64,000 bases of DNA from an uncultured Phycisphaerales bacterium (GTDB taxonomy: Bacteria > Planctomycetota > Phycisphaerae > Phycisphaerales > UBA1924). Location of the stretch: the NCBI GenBank assembly GCA_937995595.1, contig CALKJW010000020.1, positions 1 to 64,000 on the forward strand, written 5' to 3'. Both the position numbers and the translations under genes were made by a program. Positions within the stretch are counted from its first letter, which is position 1; each line of letters starts with the position of its first letter. Below the pieces are notes generated by a model. The model was not told the origin of the DNA, made no database searches, and was given only the letters and a program-made list of their open reading frames with translations. Of this stretch, positions 52,074 to 62,808 are shown piece after piece.

Positions 52074-54941
52074 ATGCAGAACGTCAGTCTCGTGTCATCA
52101 CTTCTCTTCTGCGTGATCGGCGCCGCGTGGGCCGGCCTGTACGCGTGGGGCCCCGTGCGGCGGTTCGCGAGCGTGCAGGCGTGGGGGTGGACGCTGGCGG
52201 TGTGGTCGGCGTGCGCCGCGGGCGTGCTGGCGTATCTCGGGTGGGGGCCGGCGGGCCTGATGCAGGGCGACGGGTCGGTGCTGCGCGCGTCGTGGCCGTG
52301 GGCGCCGGGTCTGGGCATGGCCTTCACGATCCACCTCGACGGGCTGAGCCTGCTGATGGGCCTGCTGGTCACGGGGATCGGCGCGCTGGTGTTCGGCTAC
52401 GCGGGCCACTACATGGCCGGCAAGGACGGCGCGTGGCGGTTCATGCTGTACCTCGCGCTGTTCCAGGTGTCGATGCTGGGGCTGGTGCTGGCGGGCGACC
52501 TGCTCATGCTCTTTGTGTTCTGGGAACTGACGACGGTCACGTCGTATCTGTTGATCGCCTACGACACGCGCGACGCCGCGGCGCGGCGGGGCGCGTTCAA
52601 GGCGATGGTCGTGACCGCGGGCGGCGGCGTGGCGCTGCTGCTGGGGTTCATCGTGCTCTCGACGATCGCTGGCTCGAGCGACCTTGCGACCGTCCTTGGC
52701 GCGGGCGACGCGGTGCGCGGGCACGGCCTGTACGGCGCTGCGCTCGCGCTGGTCGCGGTGGGCGCGTTCACCAAGAGCGCGCAGGTTCCGTTCTACAGTT
52801 GGCTCCCCGACGGCATGACCGCGCCGACGCCGGCCTCGGCCTATCTGCACTCGGCCACGATGGTGAAGGCGGGCGTGTACCTGCTGGCGCGTCTGAACCC
52901 GGCGATGGGCTCGACCGAGCCGTGGTTCTACCTGCTCACCGGCGTCGGCATGGCGACGATGCTGCTGGGGGCGGTGATCGGCCTTCGCGCGACGGACCTC
53001 AAGGCTCTGCTCGCCGCGTCGACCATCAGCCAACTCGGCGTGTTCACCATGCTCGCCGGGCAGGACACGCCGGGGGCGTACAAGGCGCTGGCGGTCGGCC
53101 TGCTGGCGCACGGGCTGTACAAGAGCGCGCTGTTCATGGTCGCGGGGATTGTCGATCACGAGACGGGCACGCGCGACCTGCGCCGGCTCGGCGGGCTGGC
53201 CCGGGCCATGCCGTCGACGCTGGCGGTCGGCACGGTCGCGGGCCTGTCGATGGCGGGCCTGCCGCCGCTGTTCGGGTACCTCGCCAAGGACGCGCTGATC
53301 GCATCGACCACGCACCCGTCGCTGCCGACGCCGGTGGCGTGGGTGCTCGCGGCGGCGGTGGTCGTGAGCGGCGCGTGCATCGCCGCGCAGGCGGGCATCC
53401 TCGTGTGGGACACGTTCATCGCGCGTCCGCGCGGGCCTGCGCCGCACGGGCACGACCCGTCGTGGGGGATGCTGCTCGGGCCGGGAATCCCCGCCGTGCT
53501 GAGCGTCGCCGTCGCGGTGCTGGCCCTGCCGGCGGCGTCGCAGTTCGCCTCGGCCGCGGCGTCGGCGGCGTACGGTGCGCCGGTCGGCGTCTCGCTCACG
53601 TTCTGGAAGGGCCTGGACGTGAACAAGGCGCTGGGCCTGCTGGCGATGATCGCCGGGCTGGGGGTGTTTGTCGGTCGGCGCGTGGTCTCCCGCGTGATCC
53701 CGAGCGGGCCCGAGGTGCTGCTCCCCGGCGTGCTGGGCGCGATGGACGGAGCGGCACGCCGAATGGTGCGCGTGCAGAGCGGGTTCCTGCACACGTACCT
53801 TGTCGTGATCCTGCTCTCCGGCGCGGCGGTCGTCGCGTGGCAGGGGTTGCCGTCGCCGCCGGCGCTCGCCTCGCTGCGATGGGACGAGCCGTGGCCCGCG
53901 CTGCGGATCTCCGGCTGCGTGCTCGCCGCGGCGGCCGCGCTGGCGATGGTCTTCATGAAAAAGGACATCCACGCCATCCTCGCGCTGGGCGCGACGGGGC
54001 TGGGAGTCTCGCTGCTGTTCCTCGTGCAGCCGGCGCCCGACGTGGCGCTGGTCATGATCGTGGCCGACGTCCTGACGATCGTGATTCTCATCCTCGCGCT
54101 GCAGCGCATCCCCGCGGTCTGCCGGCGCGAGGCCGACCGGCTGGACTACGTCGAGTCGCGGAGCGCGTACCGGCGCGACGGGATGATCGCCGTGGCCGCG
54201 GGCCTGCTGTTCGGCCTGGTCGCGCTGGTCGTGCTGGCCGGCCGCCCGCGCGAGAGCGTCACGGCGGAGTGGTTCGCCAGGTACGCCAAGGTCGGCGCGG
54301 GCGCGACGGACGTCGTCGGGGCGATCCTCATCGACTTCCGCGCGCTGGACACGCTCATCGAGATCGCCGTGTTCGCGCTGGCGGGCGTGGGGGTCTACAC
54401 GCTGATGCGCTACGCCTCGCCCGCGGCGGGCGACGCCGACACGCCCTCGCCCGGCGAGGCGACGGCCGACCTGCTGCACACCGAACTGGTGCGGCTGCTG
54501 GCCAAGGGCATCCTGCCGCTGTCGATCACGGTCGCGGCGACGCACGTGATCTACGGGCACGCCCAGCCCGGCGACGGGTTCACCGCGGGCGTGATCCTCA
54601 CGCTCGCGGTGGCGTTCCGGCACGTGGCGCTCGGGTACGAGCGGTCGCGCCGCAGCAAGGCGTGGATGCGCCCGATGCCGCTGGTCGCCATCGGCCTTTC
54701 GCTAGCGATCGGCTCGGCCGCGGCGTCGTACATCCGCACCGGCTCGTTCTTCGGGCACGTGAACTACGGCGACCTGATCGGCCTGCCGCTGCCGATGGAC
54801 GCCGCGCTGAGTTCGAGTTTCATCTTCGAACTCTCCATCGCGCTGGCCGTCCTGGGCGGCGGCACGCTGGTCATCGACACGCTCAGCAGGCCGCGCGATT
54901 CGATCGCGGCCGAAGGGAGGCCGACCACGTGGAACTCCTGA
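52074..54941 (+). CDS. mrpA: Na+/H+ antiporter subunit A fused to subunit B (MrpA-MrpB)
   Basis: 955 residues with about twenty membrane segments. The N-terminal part is the complex-I-like antiporter core: HLDGLSLLMGLL, the conserved membrane Glu in FVFWELTTVTSYLL, and AFTKSAQVPFYSWLPDGMTA with YLHSATMVKAGVYLL carrying key Lys residues. A DUF4040-type region follows near 640-700. The last 150 residues are the MnhB domain (LAKGILPLSITVAATHVIYG, QPGDGFTAGVILTLAV), so the usual B subunit is fused. The complex exports Na+ in exchange for H+. Start at 52074 (MQNVSLV); an upstream ATG at 52017 is possible. Start of a six-gene operon. Confidence 0.92.
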   Translation: MQNVSLVSSLLFCVIGAAWAGLYAWGPVRRFASVQAWGWTLAVWSACAAGVLAYLGWGPAGLMQGDGSVLRASWPWAPGLGMAFTIHLDGLSLLMGLLVTGIGALVFGYAGHYMAGKDGAWRFMLYLALFQVSMLGLVLAGDLLMLFVFWELTTVTSYLLIAYDTRDAAARRGAFKAMVVTAGGGVALLLGFIVLSTIAGSSDLATVLGAGDAVRGHGLYGAALALVAVGAFTKSAQVPFYSWLPDGMTAPTPASAYLHSATMVKAGVYLLARLNPAMGSTEPWFYLLTGVGMATMLLGAVIGLRATDLKALLAASTISQLGVFTMLAGQDTPGAYKALAVGLLAHGLYKSALFMVAGIVDHETGTRDLRRLGGLARAMPSTLAVGTVAGLSMAGLPPLFGYLAKDALIASTTHPSLPTPVAWVLAAAVVVSGACIAAQAGILVWDTFIARPRGPAPHGHDPSWGMLLGPGIPAVLSVAVAVLALPAASQFASAAASAAYGAPVGVSLTFWKGLDVNKALGLLAMIAGLGVFVGRRVVSRVIPSGPEVLLPGVLGAMDGAARRMVRVQSGFLHTYLVVILLSGAAVVAWQGLPSPPALASLRWDEPWPALRISGCVLAAAAALAMVFMKKDIHAILALGATGLGVSLLFLVQPAPDVALVMIVADVLTIVILILALQRIPAVCRREADRLDYVESRSAYRRDGMIAVAAGLLFGLVALVVLAGRPRESVTAEWFARYAKVGAGATDVVGAILIDFRALDTLIEIAVFALAGVGVYTLMRYASPAAGDADTPSPGEATADLLHTELVRLLAKGILPLSITVAATHVIYGHAQPGDGFTAGVILTLAVAFRHVALGYERSRRSKAWMRPMPLVAIGLSLAIGSAAASYIRTGSFFGHVNYGDLIGLPLPMDAALSSSFIFELSIALAVLGGGTLVIDTLSRPRDSIAAEGRPTTWNS

Positions 54942-55261
54942 TCGCGCTCACGCTCGGGCTGCTGTTCGGCGTCGGCGTGCACCAGATGCTGCGCCGGAAC
55001 GTGATCCGCTCGGCCATCGGCCTGGTGCTGGTCGGCAACGCCGTCAACCTGTTCCTCATCCACTGCGGCGCGTACCGCGGGATCGTCCCGCCCTACACGA
55101 CGATCGAGGGCCAGTCCAGCGACCCGCTCCCGCAGGCGCTGGTGCTGACGGCCATCGTCATCGGCATGGGCGGGTTCTCGTTCGTGCTGGCCGTGCTCTA
55201 CGTCTTCGCCCTGCGCGACCGCACCGGCGACATGGCCAACGTCTCGCAACTCAAGCACTGA
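54929..55261 (+). CDS. mrpC: Na+/H+ antiporter subunit C
   Basis: 110 residues, GTG start with GGGAGG nine bases upstream, overlapping the 3' end of mrpA by 13 bases. NuoK-like subunit with three membrane segments (LLIALTLGLLFGVGVHQML, AIGLVLVGNAVNLFLI, LVLTAIVIGMGGFSFVLAVL). The QALVLTAIVIG segment is the family mark. Part of the membrane arm of the Mrp antiporter. Confidence 0.92.
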   Translation: MELLIALTLGLLFGVGVHQMLRRNVIRSAIGLVLVGNAVNLFLIHCGAYRGIVPPYTTIEGQSSDPLPQALVLTAIVIGMGGFSFVLAVLYVFALRDRTGDMANVSQLKH

Positions 55262-55264
55262 CCC

Positions 55265-56773
55265 ATGCCCGAAACGTCCGTCAACCCGCACCTGGCGCTC
55301 CTGCCGATCGTCCTGCCGCTGGCCGCGGCGGCGGTCGGGCTGCTGCTGCTGCGTCACCGGCCGCGCGCCATGGCGCTGCTGGCGCTGGCGGCGATGGCCG
55401 GGGGCGTGTGGGCGAGTTGGTCGCTGGTGTCGGCGGTGAACGCCGAGGGCGCGCCGGTGGTTCTGCACGTGGGCGGCTGGCGCGCGCCGTTCGGCATCAA
55501 CCTCGTGGCCGATCACCTGGGCGCGATGATGGCGCTGATGTGCCAGTCGGTGCTGCTGGCGGGCGTGCTGTACGCGCGCGGCTGCCGCGACACGTGCGTC
55601 CGGTTCCCGGTGTTCTACCCGCTGCTGCTCACGCTCGCCGCGGGCCTGACGGGCGCGATGCTGACCGGCGACCTGTTCAACTTCTTCGTGTTCGCGGAGT
55701 TGGTCGTCATCTCTGGCACGGTGCTCACGGCGTGCTCGGACCATCGCGGCGGCGTCGAGGCCGCGTACAAGTACTTCTACATCGCGCTGGTGGCGGCGAT
55801 GGCGCTGCTCCTGGCCAACGGCTGCCTGTACGCCGAGTACGGCACGCTGAACATGGCCGACCTGGCCGCGCGCATCGCCGATCGCCCCGACGCCCCGCTC
55901 GCCGGCGTCGCGCTGGGCCTGCTGCTGGTGAGCCTGGGCATCAAGTGCGCCGCGGTGCCGTTCCACTTCTGGCAGCCCGACTTCCACACCACCTCGCCGA
56001 CCGCCGTGAGCGCGATGCTCTCGTCGGTCGTCGTCAAGCTCGGCGTGTACGGGCTGATCCGCGTGTCGATGCTGCTGTTCCCGCACGCCGACTCGGTGTC
56101 GCCGCTGCTGGTCGGCGCGGGCGTCGCGGGCGTGGCCGTCGGCGGGCTGGGCGCGGTGGGGACGCACGACCTCAAGCGCATGCTCGCCTATTCCACGCTG
56201 GCGCAGATCGGCTTCATGCTCGTGGCCGTGGGCTGGAAGTCCGGCCCGGCGATCGCCGCGGCGCTGGTCTTCGCGATCAACCACGCGCTGGTCAAGGCGG
56301 CGATGCTGATGCTGGCCGGCGCGGTGGCGAGCCGCGCGCCCGTCAAGTCGGCCTCGTTCGAGGTCGTCGCCGGCGTCGGCCGCGCGCTGCCCGGCGCGGG
56401 CGTGCTGTTCCTGCTCGGCGGGATGGCGCTGGCGGGCCTGCCGCCGATGAACGGGTTTGTCTCCAAACTCGGCGTGTTCCGCGCGGGCGTCGATCAGGCC
56501 GCGTGGCTCGCGCTGGGCGCGCTGGCCGTCGGCAGCCTGTGCACGTTCGTCTACGTCGCGAGGTCGTTCCAGCGCGTGTGGTGGGAGTCGCCCGAAGCGG
56601 CCGTGCACGCCAAGCCGTACGGCGACTCGCTGGCCGCGCCGCTGCTGCTGATCACGGCGAGCCTCGCGCTGGGCGTCGCGCCCCAGCCGCTGCTGTCGTT
56701 CGCGTCCGACACCGCCGCGTGGCTCGCCGACCCCGCCGTGTACATCGACGCCTCGCTGAAGGGGACGCCATGA
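55265..56773 (+). CDS. mrpD: Na+/H+ antiporter subunit D
   Basis: 502 residues, about fourteen membrane segments, homologous to MrpA and complex I NuoM/N. The conserved Glu is in LFNFFVFAELVVISGT and the Lys in LGIKCAAVPFHFWQPDFH; VVKLGVYGLIRV and INHALVKAAMLML follow. It starts three bases after mrpC ends, and its TGA overlaps the ATG of mrpE. A probable ion-translocating subunit. Confidence 0.93.
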   Translation: MPETSVNPHLALLPIVLPLAAAAVGLLLLRHRPRAMALLALAAMAGGVWASWSLVSAVNAEGAPVVLHVGGWRAPFGINLVADHLGAMMALMCQSVLLAGVLYARGCRDTCVRFPVFYPLLLTLAAGLTGAMLTGDLFNFFVFAELVVISGTVLTACSDHRGGVEAAYKYFYIALVAAMALLLANGCLYAEYGTLNMADLAARIADRPDAPLAGVALGLLLVSLGIKCAAVPFHFWQPDFHTTSPTAVSAMLSSVVVKLGVYGLIRVSMLLFPHADSVSPLLVGAGVAGVAVGGLGAVGTHDLKRMLAYSTLAQIGFMLVAVGWKSGPAIAAALVFAINHALVKAAMLMLAGAVASRAPVKSASFEVVAGVGRALPGAGVLFLLGGMALAGLPPMNGFVSKLGVFRAGVDQAAWLALGALAVGSLCTFVYVARSFQRVWWESPEAAVHAKPYGDSLAAPLLLITASLALGVAPQPLLSFASDTAAWLADPAVYIDASLKGTP

Positions 56774-57303
56774 TCCAGGCCGTGAAGAACGCCGTGTTCG
56801 CGCGTGTCCCGCTCGCCGCGGGCCTGACCGCGCTCTACCTGCTCATCACCGGCAACGCCGAGCCGAGCAACTTCGCCGTCGCGGCGGTGCTGGGCGTCGG
56901 GCTTTCGCTGCTGCTCCCTCCGCCCGAGACGCGCCGCAGCGCGCGCGACTGGCCCCGCATCGTCACCGCGTTCGTCGTGCACAGCCTGACCGTCGCGTGG
57001 GACGTGCTGGTCAACGGCCTGCTGGTCGCCTCGCTGGTGCTGTGGCGGCGGTCGCGAGTGCGGCCCGGACTGGTGCGCATCCGCAACGGCCACAGCACCG
57101 ACATGGCCGCCGCGCTCGACGCGCACGCCGTTTCGCTCTCGCCCGGCCAACTGGTCCTGAAGATCGAGCCCGACCACTACACCACGCACTGCCTGCTCGC
57201 GCCCGAGGTTCGCGCCGAGGGCCCCGACGCCGGCGCGACACGCCGCGCCCGAATCGAACGCTTCGCCGGGAGCCGCGACGCGGCCGGAAAGGAGGCCGAC
57301 TGA
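56770..57303 (+). CDS. mrpE: Na+/H+ antiporter subunit E
   Basis: 177 residues. MnhE layout: two or three membrane segments at the N-terminus (LAAGLTALYLLITG, FAVAAVLGVGLSLLL, IVTAFVVHSLTVAWDVLVNG), then a soluble part with HAVSLSPGQLVLKIEPDH. Start ATG overlaps the mrpD stop by four bases. Confidence 0.9.
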   Translation: MIQAVKNAVFARVPLAAGLTALYLLITGNAEPSNFAVAAVLGVGLSLLLPPPETRRSARDWPRIVTAFVVHSLTVAWDVLVNGLLVASLVLWRRSRVRPGLVRIRNGHSTDMAAALDAHAVSLSPGQLVLKIEPDHYTTHCLLAPEVRAEGPDAGATRRARIERFAGSRDAAGKEAD

Positions 57304-57305
57304 TC

Positions 57306-57650
57306 ATGCCCGCGTTCCTCCACTACACGCTCGACGCCGCGATTCTCGCGCACCTCGCGCTGCTCGCGGCGTGCATCGTGCGCCTGTGCCGCGGCGAGAA
57401 CGCCTTCGACCGCCTGCTGGCCGTCGATCTCATCGGCACGCTGCTGCTCGCCATCGCGGTGCTCTTCGCCATCCGCGAGGGTCAGAGCCTCGTCCTGGAC
57501 GTGGCCCTCGGCCTGGCCGCCGTCGGCTTCACGGGCAGCATCCTGCTGGCCAAATACGTGGCCGACGACGCGGTGATCACAGGCTCGGGCGACGCCGCGG
57601 CCGACCCGGACCGGCCGCGTTCGCGCGCCCACACGGAGAGCAGCCCATGA
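57306..57650 (+). CDS. mrpF: Na+/H+ antiporter subunit F
   Basis: 114 residues, three membrane segments; LCRGENAFDRLLAVDLIGTLLL is the MnhF signature region. The C-terminal 25 residues are a charged extension (DAAADPDRPRSRAHTESSP) beyond the normal family length of about 90. It begins two bases after the mrpE stop codon. Confidence 0.9.
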   Translation: MPAFLHYTLDAAILAHLALLAACIVRLCRGENAFDRLLAVDLIGTLLLAIAVLFAIREGQSLVLDVALGLAAVGFTGSILLAKYVADDAVITGSGDAAADPDRPRSRAHTESSP

Positions 57651-57955
57651 CCCACGCCACCGCCACACTCGCCGCCGCGGCGGTCATCCTCGGCACGCTG
57701 TTCTCCATCATCGGCGTGCTGGGGCTGGTGCGGTTCCCCGATGTCTACAGCCGCCTGCACGCCACGGGCAAGGTCAGCGTCTTCGGCGTGACGATCCTGC
57801 TGCTCGCGGCGATCGCGCTCGACATCGCGGGCATCGGCAAGGCGATGGTGCTGATCGGCTACCTCATCCTCGCTGGCCCGGTGCTCTCGCACGCGCTGGC
57901 CGCCGCGGCACGGACGGCGGGCGTGAGGATGGAGGGAGAGGACGCCGCGCCCTGA
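57647..57955 (+). CDS. mrpG: Na+/H+ antiporter subunit G
   Basis: 102 residues, three membrane segments. The MnhG motif GVLGLVRFPDVYSRLHATGK is intact. Overlaps mrpF by four bases and is the last gene of the operon; a strong hairpin lies about 32 bases beyond. Confidence 0.92.
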   Translation: MTHATATLAAAAVILGTLFSIIGVLGLVRFPDVYSRLHATGKVSVFGVTILLLAAIALDIAGIGKAMVLIGYLILAGPVLSHALAAAARTAGVRMEGEDAAP

Positions 57956-57987
57956 GGGCGCCGCTCGCCGGACAACTGGCAACGAAG

Positions 57988-58015
57988 AAGGCCCCGGGCG
58001 TGCGCCCGGGGCCTT
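57988..58015. terminator. Bidirectional terminator hairpin between mrpG and groEL
   Basis: AAGGCCCCGGGCG and CGCCCGGGGCCTT form a perfect stem of at least 11 bp with a very short loop at 58001-58002. It lies between the convergent mrpG and groEL genes. No T tract. Confidence 0.7.
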
Positions 58016-58048
58016 GGAGTGTGTTCGACCGCCGCGTAACGGACTCGA

Positions 58049-59749
<1,701 letters not shown>

Positions 59750-59953
59750 TCAACCGATCTTGATCCACGCCACGTCGGCGGAATCGATGATGTACACGTG
59801 CTTGCCGTCGGTGAGTTTGATCAGGTGATCGGGCTCCTCGGGCAGCAGCATCGCGTTGGTCACGATGCACTTCTCGGCGTGCGCGAAGAACACGACGGCG
59901 TCGCGCTTGCCGTTGAGTTCCTTGCAGGCCTGTCGGAGTTGCTCGGTCGTCAT
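59750..59953 (-). CDS. 67-residue protein between groES and groEL, unknown function
   Basis: The frame is intact, with genome-like codon use, starting [18 protein letters not shown] and ending [11 protein letters not shown]. It includes [19 protein letters not shown] and [18 protein letters not shown]. It looks like a small beta-rich soluble protein. It starts 10 bases after the groES stop and ends 63 bases before groEL, so it is cotranscribed with them. No family recognised. Position suggests a link to the chaperonin or stress response. Confidence 0.65.
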   Translation of the reverse strand: MTTEQLRQACKELNGKRDAVVFFAHAEKCIVTNAMLLPEEPDHLIKLTDGKHVYIIDSADVAWIKIG

Positions 59954-59963
59954 GGCGCGTGGG

Positions 59964-60296
59964 TCACTCGACGATCGCGAGCACTTCCTCCTCGCTCATG
60001 ACCAGCAGTTTCTGCTCGTCGCCCGCCGCCCCGAGTTTGATCTCGGTCCCGGCGTAGGACGAGAAGATCACGCGGTCGCCCTTCTTGACGGTCAGCGGGA
60101 TCAGTTCGCCCGTCTCGCTGTTGATCGTGCCCGTGCCGACCGCGACGACCACGCCGGTCTTGGGCGTGTCCTTGGCCTTCTCGGGCAGGTACAGGCCGCT
60201 CTCGGTGCGGTCCTCGGCCTCGTCGCGGCGGACGAGGATCTTGTCGTGCAGCGGACGGATCTTCGCGGCGGCGGGGGCGGTTGCGGTCTTCGACAT
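59964..60296 (-). CDS. groES: 10-kDa co-chaperonin GroES
   Basis: 110 residues, slightly longer than usual because of a 12-residue Ala/Thr-rich N-terminus (MSKTATAPAAAK). The family core follows: IRPLHDKILVRRDEAED, GLYLPEKAKDTPKTGVVVAVG and VKKGDRVIFSSYAGTEIKL. The mobile loop residues around SGLYLPEKAKD match. GAGGAG lies about nine bases upstream of the ATG. No CIRCE inverted repeat was seen upstream, so HrcA control is not evident. Confidence 0.95.
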   Translation of the reverse strand: MSKTATAPAAAKIRPLHDKILVRRDEAEDRTESGLYLPEKAKDTPKTGVVVAVGTGTINSETGELIPLTVKKGDRVIFSSYAGTEIKLGAAGDEQKLLVMSEEEVLAIVE

Positions 60297-60398
60297 GGTC
60301 AGCGTCTCCTCGAATGCGGTAAACGGTTCCGGATGAGCGGTTGTCGGCATGCCAAACGCCGGACGCGGCGTTCGGGCCGTGGGTTGAACGATCGACGG

Positions 60399-61154
60399 TC
60401 ACGGGCTCCCCGGCCAGCGGCCGTGGTAGAAGCGCTGCATGCAGCGCTGCAGGACCTTGAGCATGAGTTCGACGTCCGCCGCGGCCCGGTCGACCACCGC
60501 GAACGCGTCGCACCGCAGCGCGGCGGACATGTGGCGGGTGGCGTCGCGCGCGCTGCGGGCCTGCTGCACGACGACCGTCGGCGGGGGGGAGTCGAGCCGG
60601 CGGAGCAGTTCGAGCACGCGCGGGCCGGCCTCTTCGACGGGCGCGGGCGTGGTCGAACCGGCATCGAGCGGCAGACCCAGGTCAACAACCGCGATGTGCA
60701 CGGGGTTGGTGCGGATCGCACGCTCCGCCTCGCGTGCCGTGCGAACGCGCAGCGAGTGCACGCCCATCGGCTCCAGCAGCGCGGGCAGGCGATCGACCCA
60801 CGACTCGTTCTGCCAACCGCCCCACGACAGAAGCAGGTTCAGCCGCCGGCCGCGGTCGGTCGGGGGCAGATGGCCGCCCGTGTCACGCGGCGGGAAGCGG
60901 TCGAGGCGGAGTTCGGCCCACCGATCGCTCGTCTGGCCTGCGGGCGGGAGCGCATCGGGTGCCTCGCCGTCCGGATGGCCGTCCGACTCCGCGCCGTGGG
61001 CAAGGGGTGAAATCCGGCGAATGTTGAAGCGGAACAACGGTTGAACGCCGCGGCCCGCACTCAGCCGCTGAGCCAGCCGACCGCCGAACGGCAGCAACAC
61101 GCCCGCCGCGACGGGCTGGTTCGGAGTCGGGGATTGCGTGCGCAGCATCACCAT
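60399..61154 (-). CDS. Receiver-like domain protein upstream of groES
   Basis: 251 residues from ATG at 61154 (or 249 from 61148). The C-terminal half resembles a CheY-type receiver: LNLLLSWGGWQNESWVDRL, VHSLRVRTAREAERAI, then VHIAVVDLGLPLDAGSTTP with the phosphoacceptor-position Asp, and RVLELLRRLDSPPPTVVVQQ. The N-terminal acid pocket and the conserved Lys are not clear, so it may be an unphosphorylated pseudo-receiver. The N-terminal half is Pro/Gly-rich and unassigned. It lies 102 bases upstream of groES on the same strand and is divergent from rmuC. A role in chaperonin regulation is only suggested by position. Confidence 0.6.
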   Translation of the reverse strand: MVMLRTQSPTPNQPVAAGVLLPFGGRLAQRLSAGRGVQPLFRFNIRRISPLAHGAESDGHPDGEAPDALPPAGQTSDRWAELRLDRFPPRDTGGHLPPTDRGRRLNLLLSWGGWQNESWVDRLPALLEPMGVHSLRVRTAREAERAIRTNPVHIAVVDLGLPLDAGSTTPAPVEEAGPRVLELLRRLDSPPPTVVVQQARSARDATRHMSAALRCDAFAVVDRAAADVELMLKVLQRCMQRFYHGRWPGSP

Positions 61155-61410
61155 TGCGGCCAGACGATGGCAAGTCCTGTGCCGAAGGTCGCAGGCGGTT
61201 TGGGTGCCCTGGTCACTCGGATGGCCGCCAAAACCGGGCCTTTGGACGGCGGGGGCGGGTGCATGTGGCTGCGATGGCCTGCCAGCCCGCCGCGGCGGTC
61301 GTGTGTCGGTGCCATTTCGGCAGGTGGCAAGTAGTGGCCATCGGTCTCCGCGCGTGGTGCACGGGACCGATCGCTGGCGAACAGAAACCTGCCGCGGCGG
61401 GGCGAGCGGG

Positions 61411-61416
61411 TACACT
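61411..61416 (+). promoter_or_regulatory. Putative leaderless -10 element of rmuC
   Basis: TACACT, six bases (gaccgc) before the ATG at 61423; no ribosome binding site. Confidence 0.5.
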
Positions 61417-61422
61417 GACCGC

Positions 61423-62790
61423 ATGGAGATCGCACTGGTCATTGTGGGTGTGCTCGCGGTGGGGCTTGCCGTCGTGACCGTCTGGCTGGCGATGGAGCGC
61501 GGGCGGCTTGTCGCGGCGGCCGATGCGGCCGCGCGCGACGCCAACAACGCACGCGAAGAGCGCGAGCGGCTGGGAGCGCAGTTGCGCGAGGCGTCGAGCG
61601 CGGCGGCGGCGGCGGGGGAGCGTGCGACCGGCTTGGAGCGGCAACTGGCCGAGGCCGCGCAGCGCGGCGAGACGGAACTGGCCGATGCGATTGCGAAGCG
61701 CGACGCGCTGTGGGAGGAGAAGGCGCGCCGGATCGAGCAGGTCGCGAGCGAGAAACTCGCCAGCGCGCAGCGCGAACGCGACGCCGTGAAGACCCAACTC
61801 GACCAGATGGAGGCGAAGATGCGGGAAGCCTTCGCCGCGATCTCGCGCGAGGCGATGGAGAAGAACTCGACGCAGTTTCTGGCGCTGGCGGAGCAGAAAC
61901 TCGAGTCCAAGCGGTCGGCCGTCGACGAACTGGTCAAGCCGATCGCCGAGACGCTGAAGAGGACCGACGAGAAACTCGCGGTGATCGAGTCGGCCGGATC
62001 GTCGCTCAAGGAGGAAACGACGCGGCTGGTGCGGGCGCTGCGCGACCCGCACGTGCGCGGGCGGTACGGCGAGATCCAGTTGCGCCGCGTGGCGGAACTG
62101 GCGGGCATGAGCGACAACTGCGACTTCTACGAGCAGGACCAGACGCGCGACGCGGACGGCAACCCGCTGCGGCCGGACATGGTGATCCGGATGCCCAGCG
62201 ACCGCGTGGTGGTCGTCGACGCCAAGACCAACATCCGCGCCTATCTGGAGGCGATGGAGGCGGCGACGCCGGACGAGGCGGAGGCGTGCCTCGAACGCTT
62301 CGCGCGCCACGTGTCGGAGCAGGCCACGGCGCTGGCGCGGAAGAAGTACTGGACGCAGTACCGGGGATCGCCGGAGTTCGTGGTGATGTTCATCCCCGGC
62401 GATCAGTTCATCGACGCCGCGCTGCGGCGCGAGGCGACGCTGCTGGAGCGCGCGGCCGAGCAGGGGGTGCTGCTGGCGGGGCCCTCGACGCTGATCGGGC
62501 TTCTGCGCGCGGTGGCCGTGGGGTACAGGGAGCAGCGGCTCGCGCAGGCGGCGGAGGAACTGCGCGAGCTGGGCAGGGAGCTCCACGAGCGTGCCGCCAC
62601 CGCGTTCGCGCACGTGCTGCAACTGGGCCGGGCGATCAACTCGACCGTCGACAGTTATAATAAGTTCGTTGGTTCTTATGAATCCCGCCTGGAGCCGACG
62701 CTCAAGAAGTTCGAGGACGCGGGCGTGAAGAGCGCCAAGGAACTGCCCGAGGTCCGGACGGTGGACACGCGGGCGAGGGTGACGGAGTAG
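61423..62790 (+). CDS. rmuC: DNA recombination protein RmuC
   Basis: 455 residues. One N-terminal membrane segment (IALVIVGVLAVGLAVVTVWLA), a coiled coil of about 130 residues, and the RmuC catalytic-like domain: DPHVRGRYGEIQLRRVAELAG, RPDMVIRMPSDRVVVVDAKT and EFVVMFIPGDQFIDAAL. The domain has a PD-(D/E)xK nuclease-like fold; E. coli RmuC limits inversions at short inverted repeats. The phosphoribosyltransferase gene begins 18 bases downstream and is probably in the same operon. Confidence 0.9.
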   Translation: MEIALVIVGVLAVGLAVVTVWLAMERGRLVAAADAAARDANNAREERERLGAQLREASSAAAAAGERATGLERQLAEAAQRGETELADAIAKRDALWEEKARRIEQVASEKLASAQRERDAVKTQLDQMEAKMREAFAAISREAMEKNSTQFLALAEQKLESKRSAVDELVKPIAETLKRTDEKLAVIESAGSSLKEETTRLVRALRDPHVRGRYGEIQLRRVAELAGMSDNCDFYEQDQTRDADGNPLRPDMVIRMPSDRVVVVDAKTNIRAYLEAMEAATPDEAEACLERFARHVSEQATALARKKYWTQYRGSPEFVVMFIPGDQFIDAALRREATLLERAAEQGVLLAGPSTLIGLLRAVAVGYREQRLAQAAEELRELGRELHERAATAFAHVLQLGRAINSTVDSYNKFVGSYESRLEPTLKKFEDAGVKSAKELPEVRTVDTRARVTE

Positions 62791-62808
62791 CCCGCCGGGG
62801 GTTTGAGC

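Noticed and set aside
52074..57955. Respiratory complex I (nuo) genes
   Set aside because: The C, E, F and G subunits are specific to Mrp antiporters, and no NADH or quinone-module genes are present.
60297..60398. CIRCE element (TTAGCACTC-N9-GAGTGCTAA) before groES
   Set aside because: No such inverted repeat found in the gap.
61155..62117. N-terminal extension of the receiver-like frame on the minus strand
   Set aside because: Antisense to rmuC; Ser/Ala/Arg-rich without motifs.
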